Source of the DNA: Candidatus Kuenenia stuttgartensis
GTDB lineage: Bacteria; Planctomycetota; Planctomycetia; Pirellulales; UBA1268
Assembly (NCBI GenBank): GCA_945876515.1
Contig: CAMCPF010000012.1
Span: 1 to 19,847, forward strand
Direction of reading: 5' to 3'
Length of the DNA stretch: 19,847 bases
Each line of letters starts with the position of its first letter. Within the stretch, counting starts at the first letter, position 1. The notes below the pieces were generated by a model that saw nothing but the letters and a program-made list of their open reading frames with translations, was not told the origin of the DNA and did no database searches. Below, in pieces: positions 7,585 through 12,505 of the stretch. Made by a program: the position numbers and the translations under genes.

Positions 7585-8421
7585 TCAGCAAAGGCGGCGC
7601 CGGCGGAGTGCCAGCGGCACGCCGGCCGCAGCGGCGAGAGCGGCGAGGGCGAGCGTCGAGGGCTCGGGGACGACCTCGAAGTTGTAGACGGCCGAGCCGC
7701 TCACCGACGTTGCCCCGTTCAAGCCGGCGGCCTGGATCCCCACCTGATAGAGGCCCGGTGCCGTGAAGAACAGCGTTCGATGCACGTGGCCCTCGGCCGG
7801 TACCGAGAACGAATCACCAACGAAGTCCGTGTCGCCGGCCTGTAGCACCCACTGCTGAACAGTTCCGTCGTAAATCGCCATCGTGCCGCCCGCCGGAGCG
7901 GTGAACGAGGTGGGCGTGAACGTGATGTTGCCGAAGGACTCACCGTCGAAACCCTCCTCCGTGGCCCAGCCGAGAAACGGGGTGCCGTAATGATCGGCGT
8001 CGGCGCCGGTCGGAGAGAGCACCCAGAGATTCGAGCCCACCGGCACCCCGAGGGCGTTGTATTGCGACCCGGTAAAGTCGTAGCCGTTGTTCGCCAAGCC
8101 GGTCCAGAACCCCGTCGGGTTGTTGATGCGTTGCAGGTTGGCCGTGGTCGGCACCCGGATCGTGATGTCGCCGGGTTCGAAAGCCTGGCCTGCGGGATTC
8201 GTGATCGCGACGCCATCGACGACGCCGCCATCTTCGACATGCACTTCCATCTCGAAGGCGCCGGGAGTTGCGGAGTCGTAGGCGACCCCGATGTCGCCGT
8301 GGCCGAGCGACCAGACCTCCGCCCGAGTGGGCGCGGCGGCCAGGGCGAGCAAGGCCGACGACAGAGCGATCGTGGTGAGTCGGAGCGGGGCCTGTGGGGT
8401 GGCGGGGCGGGGGGCGGTCAT
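7585..8421 (-). CDS. PEP-CTERM surface protein with choice-of-anchor M domain
   Basis: The 278-residue product has a signal peptide (about 1-34, ending PTRA) and a C-terminal PEP-CTERM anchor: VPEPS at 251-255, a hydrophobic helix, then RRRR. An exosortase system would sort it to the envelope. The mature part fits the choice-of-anchor M/surface-anchored repeat domain: GHGDIGV (40-46), EMEVHVEDG (57-65), GDITIRVP, NLWVLSPTG (131-139), and PAEGHVHRTLFFTAPGLYQVGIQAAG (208-233), with the family's HxH motif at His212-His214. In Actinobacteria, related proteins occur beside metal-type ABC transporters (recalled, not checked), so metal binding is plausible. AGGAGAG lies 7 bases before the chosen ATG. 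It is the last gene of the cluster, 105 bases after its neighbour, with its own promoter and two palindromic boxes. Confidence 0.9.
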   Translation of the reverse strand: MTAPRPATPQAPLRLTTIALSSALLALAAAPTRAEVWSLGHGDIGVAYDSATPGAFEMEVHVEDGGVVDGVAITNPAGQAFEPGDITIRVPTTANLQRINNPTGFWTGLANNGYDFTGSQYNALGVPVGSNLWVLSPTGADADHYGTPFLGWATEEGFDGESFGNITFTPTSFTAPAGGTMAIYDGTVQQWVLQAGDTDFVGDSFSVPAEGHVHRTLFFTAPGLYQVGIQAAGLNGATSVSGSAVYNFEVVPEPSTLALAALAAAAGVPLALRRRRLC

Positions 8422-8466
8422 GGCGATTCTCTCCTGCGGGGTAGCGAGGCGGCACGCAGCCGCTGA

Positions 8467-8481
8467 TGCAATGCGCTTGCA
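8467..8481. promoter_or_regulatory. Palindromic box TGCAA-N5-TTGCA, proximal copy
   Basis: On the minus strand it reads TGCAAGCGCATTGCA. It starts two bases after a candidate -10 (TAGATT, 8484-8489), so it would cover the transcription start of the choice-of-anchor M gene, 46-60 bases before its ATG. The same 10 fixed bases recur at 8508-8522 and 19503-19517. That position suits a repressor. The shape resembles Fur-family operators, notably the Nur consensus as I recall it. Confidence 0.7.
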
Positions 8482-8483
8482 GC

Positions 8484-8512
8484 AATCTAGCCGGCGACAG
8501 TGCGGCATGCAA
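8484..8512 (-). promoter_or_regulatory. Candidate promoter of the choice-of-anchor M gene
   Basis: TTGCAT (8507-8512) and TAGATT (8484-8489) are separated by 17 bases on the minus strand, matching 3/6 and 4/6 of the sigma-70 consensus. The -35 overlaps the distal TGCAA-N5-TTGCA box and the -10 abuts the proximal one, so both boxes would compete with polymerase. The 5' leader would be roughly 55 bases. Confidence 0.5.
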
Positions 8513-8522
8513 CTGGGTTGCA
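8508..8522. promoter_or_regulatory. Palindromic box TGCAA-N5-TTGCA, distal copy
   Basis: It reads TGCAACCCAGTTGCA on the minus strand, with perfect 6-base arms around three bases. It lies five bases past the stop of the upstream PEP-CTERM gene and overlaps the candidate -35. Its centre is 41 bases from the proximal copy, close to four helical turns, so two dimers could bind the same face of the DNA. Confidence 0.7.
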
Positions 8523-8526
8523 AAAA

Positions 8527-9258
8527 TTATTCGTCGGCCGACGAACGACGCTCGCAGCGGGCTTTTCGGGCCCGCCGCAGGGCGAGCCAGCCGCCCCCCG
8601 CCGCTGCCGCGGCCAGGGCGATGCCCGAGGGCTCAGGGACGGGGGCGAAGGCGGCATCCACCATCGTGGATAGGCCGGTGGCGTAGTTGTCGAACGACCC
8701 GCGGGAGAAGGTCACGAGAAACGGCTCGGACGTCGTGAAGCCGGTGCTGCTCCCGCCCGGGCCGAGCGTCAGGACGACCCCGTACAGGCCCGGCGCCGCG
8801 TCGTTCGTGAGGGTGTAGGTGAGGTGCTCGTGAAACGACCCGTTCGAGGGCACCGAGGTGATCACCGCCCCGGGGGCGCCTGCGAAGTCGGTGCCGGTGA
8901 CGGTGGCGGGCCGGTTGCCGAGGTAGTCGAGTGTCATCGTGGCGGCCGGCGTGGCCATCGTGGAGCCGTTCCAGTAGAGCAGTTGCTTCACGAAGTCGTA
9001 GCGGATGGTCGCGCCCGCGGGGAACGTGCCTGTGGCGCTGTCGAAGCCCGGTGAGCCGGTGGCGTAGGGGGCGGTTGCGGGCATGATGCCCTCGTCGAAG
9101 ACCCGCCCGGCATAGGTTCCCACCCATTCGCCCCCGGACGTGACGATCGGGCCGTTCGGGGTGGGGAGCGTGAGCTCGATGTCCCCCGCATGCTGGGCGT
9201 ACGCCGTGCCGACGAGCAGGAACCAGGCCGTGATCATCGGCAGGGAACGGCGAATCAT
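8527..9258 (-). CDS. PEP-CTERM surface protein, related to the choice-of-anchor M neighbour
   Basis: The 243-residue product has a signal peptide (1-21, cleaved after AYA) and a C-terminal PEP-CTERM anchor: VPEPSG (207-212), an Ala/Gly-rich helix, then basic residues. Its layout parallels the next gene. HAGDIEL near the mature N-terminus recalls HGDIGV there. VPSNGSFHEHLTYTLTND (136-153), with APGLYGVVL just after, recalls VPAEGHVHRTLFFTAPGLYQVGI, and the HxH motif is kept at His143-His145. So it may be a diverged member of the same family or share its metal site; this rests on eye alignment only. GGAG lies 8 bases before the chosen ATG. It follows the pseudopilin gene by 41 bases and is probably co-transcribed with it. 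Confidence 0.87.
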   Translation of the reverse strand: MIRRSLPMITAWFLLVGTAYAQHAGDIELTLPTPNGPIVTSGGEWVGTYAGRVFDEGIMPATAPYATGSPGFDSATGTFPAGATIRYDFVKQLLYWNGSTMATPAATMTLDYLGNRPATVTGTDFAGAPGAVITSVPSNGSFHEHLTYTLTNDAAPGLYGVVLTLGPGGSSTGFTTSEPFLVTFSRGSFDNYATGLSTMVDAAFAPVPEPSGIALAAAAAGGGWLALRRARKARCERRSSADE

Positions 9259-9299
9259 GATCCGATCTCCGATCGAGGCGTTCGCGAGGGGATTCGAAG

Positions 9300-10106
9300 C
9301 TAGAGGGCCGGCTTTGCGAAATCGAAGCCCGTTTCGACCCATTCGCTGATCTGCTGCTCCGCGACCAGTTCGACGTGGCCATCGGCGTAGGCGAAGTGGG
9401 CCGCTTCGCCGTGCCGGGAGAGCTGAATCTCGGCCGAAATGTCCCGCAGGACGCGATCCTTGCGCGACGGATACCAGCGGAACCATTCGGGAGAATGCGT
9501 GTGGTCGAAATGGCTGCTGCGAAGCTCGGCCAGCTGCAGTGTCCGACTGGCGACGGTGGCGGGATTCGAGAACTTCTCAAACAACATCACGGTCTTGGAG
9601 CGGGCCCCCACACGATTGAGGTTGTTGATGCCCTTCGAGCCCGCGACGGAGTCGTCGAAGGAGAGGTAGCCATTGGCCACGTAGCTGGTCTGGGGTGTGA
9701 ACCGCTTGGCAGGATCGGGGTGCTGCGGATCGGCGTAGTCCTCGCCGCTGCCGGGCAGGCCGTTCATTCGCAGCCCGGCCAGAGGGTCGTCGGGGCACAT
9801 CCGGATCGCGTCCACGCTCTCGATGAAGGGCGCCAGTTGCTGGATCCAGTGGAGATAGCGGCTCTCCTCCGAGGTGTGGGTGCGGGAGGGAAACCGTCCG
9901 CGATGGGCGTCGGCGTAAAGAATGACCCCGAGCGCCACCTGGCGAATCCCGTTGGCGCACTGCGTTCGCCGCGCCGCGGCCCGCACCCCTTGGACGGCCG
10001 GCAGGAGCAGCCCCATCAGCGTGGCGATGATCGCGATCACCACGAGCAGCTCCACCATCGTGAAGCCGCGGGGATTGCGGTCGCTGGGCGGGTGGATGGC
10101 GGCCAT
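9300..10106 (-). CDS. H-X9-DG pseudopilin-like protein heading the PEP-CTERM cluster
   Basis: The 268-residue product has a type IV prepilin signal: NPRG at 11-14, then FTMVELLVVIAIIATLMGLL (15-34), with Glu at +5 after cleavage. RRTQCANGIRQVALG follows. The rest differs from ordinary DUF1559: it lacks the GDYAAS block and has MCPDDPLAG (103-111), TSYVANGYL (140-148), SKTVMLFEK (170-178), a His cluster SSHFDHTHS (197-205) and H-X9-DG at 232-243. Such proteins are thought to be membrane- or secretion-linked pseudopilins. The ATG at 10106 places the prepilin peptidase site 14 residues in; longer in-frame starts read through non-conserved sequence. A promoter and a one-mismatch TGCAA-N5-TTGCA box lie just upstream, suggesting joint control with the PEP-CTERM genes. 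Confidence 0.88.
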   Translation of the reverse strand: MAAIHPPSDRNPRGFTMVELLVVIAIIATLMGLLLPAVQGVRAAARRTQCANGIRQVALGVILYADAHRGRFPSRTHTSEESRYLHWIQQLAPFIESVDAIRMCPDDPLAGLRMNGLPGSGEDYADPQHPDPAKRFTPQTSYVANGYLSFDDSVAGSKGINNLNRVGARSKTVMLFEKFSNPATVASRTLQLAELRSSHFDHTHSPEWFRWYPSRKDRVLRDISAEIQLSRHGEAAHFAYADGHVELVAEQQISEWVETGFDFAKPAL

Positions 10107-10155
10107 GGGAGTTGGGATCGCGGGCTGGAGAGGGGCGATCAGCCGCTGCCTTACA

Positions 10156-10170
10156 TGCAAACCTGTCGCA
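10156..10170. promoter_or_regulatory. One-mismatch copy of the TGCAA-N5-TTGCA box
   Basis: It reads TGCGACAGGTTTGCA on the minus strand, keeping 9 of the 10 fixed bases. Its first base is the last base of the TATAGT -10 element, so it would cover the transcription start of the pseudopilin gene, 50-64 bases before the ATG. The placement matches the other boxes, which supports a real but weaker site. Confidence 0.55.
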
Positions 10171-10198
10171 CTATAACCGCCCGGCAGGGGCAGGACAA
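10170..10198 (-). promoter_or_regulatory. Candidate sigma-70 promoter of the pseudopilin/PEP-CTERM operon
   Basis: TTGTCC (10193-10198) and TATAGT (10170-10175) are separated by 17 bases on the minus strand. They match 4/6 and 5/6 of the consensus, making this one of the best promoters in the window. The predicted start falls inside the palindromic box, and the leader is about 55 bases. Confidence 0.62.
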
Positions 10199-10266
10199 GC
10201 GTTGGGCCGAGGGTCGAGAACCGCTGGATGTGGGGTGAAACGCCCACACGGGCAGCCCTGCCGTGG

Positions 10267-10626
10267 TCATTTCACCGCTGCGGCGATCAGGTCGAGAAGA
10301 TCGCCGATCGTGCGGTGAGCCTCGATGGGGTGCCGCAGCGGCAGCCGGGCGAGCACCCGGTAGCGATTGCTCCGGCCCACCTTTTCCCGGGCGATGTACC
10401 CCCCGTCTTCGAGGTCGGCCACGATCCGCTGCACGGCCCGCTCGGTGATCCCCACCCGCAGGGCCACCTCCCGGAGCACGATCGCCGGATGCTCGTGAAG
10501 CACGACGAGCACGTGGGCATGGTTCGTGAGAAAGGTCCAGCGGTGGGCCGGGGCGGCGGTGGGCTGCGGCTCTGGAGATCGGCGGGAGCGGGTCTGAGCG
10601 GGGACGCGCGGCAGTTGTTTGGCCAT
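10267..10626 (-). CDS. Winged helix-turn-helix transcriptional regulator divergent from dabBA
   Basis: The 119-residue DNA-binding protein has a disordered Pro/Arg-rich N-terminus (1-28) followed by a winged helix. WTFLTNHAHVLVVLHEHP (30-47) is helix 1, REVALRVGITERAVQRIVAD (52-71) is the helix-turn-helix with recognition helix, and GGYIAREKVGRSNRYRV (75-91) is the wing. A final helix IEAHRTIGDLLDLIAAAV may dimerise. The fold resembles small MarR/ArsR-like regulators; no effector site or metal ligand is evident. The ATG at 10626 precedes the conserved core, and the longer upstream reading frame is only open because of GC bias. Its divergence from dabB suggests it controls that operon, possibly through the inverted repeat at 10789-10820; this is inference. 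Confidence 0.85.
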   Translation of the reverse strand: MAKQLPRVPAQTRSRRSPEPQPTAAPAHRWTFLTNHAHVLVVLHEHPAIVLREVALRVGITERAVQRIVADLEDGGYIAREKVGRSNRYRVLARLPLRHPIEAHRTIGDLLDLIAAAVK

Positions 10627-10786
10627 CGGACCGGTCGTGCGGGTGCCTGGGTCTGGCGGGCAGGGCGGCTGGGGACGGTGGGGGGCCAAGGCCGGCCAGC
10701 GGAATGGGGGGCTCCCGGTGAAATCTACCGGACCCGCGGGCCTCCAGGCCAGGCGGGCTGCCTTCTCCTCAACAAACGAAGGCAGA

Positions 10787-10820
10787 TTGACGACACCATT
10801 TTCGTGTATTAGTGTTCGTC
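10787..10820 (+). promoter_or_regulatory. Candidate dabB promoter with overlapping inverted repeat
   Basis: TTGACG (10787-10792) and TAGTGT (10810-10815) are spaced by 17 bases, matching 5/6 and 3/6 of the consensus, about 55 bases before dabB. GACGACAC (10789-10796) and GTGTTCGTC (10812-10820) are inverted arms differing by one inserted base, so the repeat spans both promoter elements. That is a natural place for the divergent regulator to bind. The rest of the 244-base gap shows no further clear signal. Confidence 0.5.
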
Positions 10821-10870
10821 TCTGTGGCCCGCCTGACGGTCTGCCGAATCCCTGAGCGGATCCTTCTCTG

Positions 10871-12436
10871 ATGATCGACCTGCCCGCGCTCGCGTTGCTC
10901 CTGCCCCCGCTCGCCCTGCTCGCAATCGGCCTCGCGCCCGGCCGGCCCGGTCGCCGCCGGCCCGAGGTCATCGCGGCCCTGGTCGCCGGGCTTGCAGGCT
11001 CGATGGCCGCCGGCGCTGTGGCAGTCGGGACGGGAGTGGGCCTCGCGGCCACCTCCTGGCGGCCGCTGCCTGCGGCCGAGTGGGTGAGCATCCGTTGGGA
11101 CGGCGCCGCTTGCCTGATGCTCGGACTGGTCGGCGTCGTAGGCTGGGTGGTCGCCCGGTATGCCCGCCGCACGGTTGCGGGGGATGCCACGGCTGACCTG
11201 TTCCATCGGCGGATGGCGGTCTCGCTGGGCGCCGTCGGCGTGTTCGTGCTGGCGGGCAACCTGGGCGTGATGCTCGCGGCCTGGGCGCTGGCGAGCGTCG
11301 GCCTCCGCGGCTTGTTGCTCCATGAATCAGCCCGGCCCGGAGCCCGCCGGGGCGCCGACTGGATGACGCTCGTCAGCCGAGTGGGCGACGTCGCCCTCCT
11401 GGCAGCGGCGTTGCTCGTGCTGCGTCGCTACGGGACGCTTGATCTGACCGCGCTCCACGACCTGACCGCGGCCGCGACCACGGGCGCCGCGGCCCCGAAC
11501 GATGGCCGGGCGATTGCCTGGCTTCTGATAATCGGCTGCGGGATCAAGACGGCGCTCGTGCCGTTCCACTTCTGGCTGCCCGAGACGCTCGAAGCCCCCA
11601 CGCCCGTCTCGGCCTTGATGCATGCAGGCATCGTGAATGCCGGCGGCTACGCGCTGATCCGCACGGCCCCACTGGTCAGCGCTGAACCCTTGGTGATGGC
11701 CGGCCTGGTGGCGATCGGCGGGCTCACAGCCTGCCTGGGCGGGCTGATGATGGCGGCGCAGCCCAACGTCAAGCGGCAACTCGCCTTCTCCACGGTCGCG
11801 CAGATGGGCCTGATGATGTTGCAGTGCGGGCTGGGGGGCTTCGCGGCGGCGATGCTCCACATCCTCGCTCACTCCGGCTACAAGGCCCACGCTTTCCTCA
11901 CGCACGGCGAGGCGCTGGAGCGGCTGCAGGCGCAGCGGCTTCCAGAGCTCGCGGCGCCGGCACCGGCCGGCCCATTCGCACGTGGGTTGCGACTGCTGAC
12001 GGCCGGCGGCATCGTCGCTGTCGCGGTGGCGATCGGCCTGGCGATCGTCGGCGTGTCGCCGGCCGAAAAGCCGGGGGGTTGGGTCCTCGCCGCTGTGCTC
12101 GGCCTGGGGCTCACGCATTGGCTCGACGAGGCCTTCGCCCGCGCCACCGGCTGGCGGACGCTCGGCGCGGTCGGCCTGACCGTGGCGCTGGCGGTTGCCT
12201 ACGCCGCCTCCTACCGGCTCATCGATCTGGCGATCGGCCCGATCGCCGCGGTGGCGAGCGGGCCGGCGCAGGTGATCGCCGCCAACGTGGTCGCGGTGCT
12301 CGGCGTGGTCTTGCTCGCCGAGCGCAGGCTGCTGCCGCGGGTGGGCCGCTGGGGCGACGCGGTCCGCATCCACGCAGCGAACGGGTTTTATGTCGAGGCG
12401 ATCGCCCGCCGGCTGGCCCGGAGCGCCTCCGGGTGA
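10871..12436 (+). CDS. dabB: DabB: NuoL/MrpA-like membrane subunit of a DAB inorganic-carbon pump
   Basis: DabB is a proton-conducting membrane protein related to NuoL and partners with DabA; the pair couples cation flow to conversion of CO2 to bicarbonate inside the cell. The 521-residue product is mostly transmembrane helices. It keeps antiporter-family motifs: GIKTALVPFHFWLPE (224-238) with a buried Lys226, PVSALMHAGIVNAGGYALIR (245-264), KRQLAFSTVAQMGLM (301-315) and HILAHSGYKAHAFLTHG (330-346) with Lys338. The helix that carries a key Glu in NuoL reads AAWALASVGLRGLLL here, without Glu. The ATG follows a promoter with a leader of about 50 bases. The DUF2309 gene 69 bases downstream confirms the DAB assignment over a complex I subunit. 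Confidence 0.9.
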   Translation: MIDLPALALLLPPLALLAIGLAPGRPGRRRPEVIAALVAGLAGSMAAGAVAVGTGVGLAATSWRPLPAAEWVSIRWDGAACLMLGLVGVVGWVVARYARRTVAGDATADLFHRRMAVSLGAVGVFVLAGNLGVMLAAWALASVGLRGLLLHESARPGARRGADWMTLVSRVGDVALLAAALLVLRRYGTLDLTALHDLTAAATTGAAAPNDGRAIAWLLIIGCGIKTALVPFHFWLPETLEAPTPVSALMHAGIVNAGGYALIRTAPLVSAEPLVMAGLVAIGGLTACLGGLMMAAQPNVKRQLAFSTVAQMGLMMLQCGLGGFAAAMLHILAHSGYKAHAFLTHGEALERLQAQRLPELAAPAPAGPFARGLRLLTAGGIVAVAVAIGLAIVGVSPAEKPGGWVLAAVLGLGLTHWLDEAFARATGWRTLGAVGLTVALAVAYAASYRLIDLAIGPIAAVASGPAQVIAANVVAVLGVVLLAERRLLPRVGRWGDAVRIHAANGFYVEAIARRLARSASG

Positions 12437-12490
12437 CCGCGGTCGATCCCAACCAACCCTCGCTCACCAGCCCCCGCCCCCAGCTCGTGT

Positions 12491-12505
12491 AAGGAGTGAA
12501 CGACC
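12491..12505 (+). promoter_or_regulatory. Shine-Dalgarno site of dabA
   Basis: AAGGAG (12491-12496) lies nine bases before the ATG at 12506. It is one of the few near-consensus ribosome binding sites here and fixes the dabA start. It suggests dabA is translated independently although it shares the dabB transcript. Confidence 0.75.

Noticed and set aside
8422..8523. Longer N-terminus for the choice-of-anchor M protein
   Set aside because: It would place both palindromic boxes and the promoter inside coding sequence; the ATG at 8421 has AGGAGAG before it and leads into a signal peptide.
9259..9486. Longer N-terminus for the 8527 PEP-CTERM protein
   Set aside because: It would overlap the pseudopilin gene; the ATG at 9258 has a GGAG site and begins directly at a signal peptide.
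10627..11259. N-terminal extension of the winged-helix regulator, in frame through the intergenic region and into dabB
   Set aside because: The extension is compositionally biased, covers the dabB promoter and overlaps dabB; the conserved protein starts naturally at the ATG at 10626.
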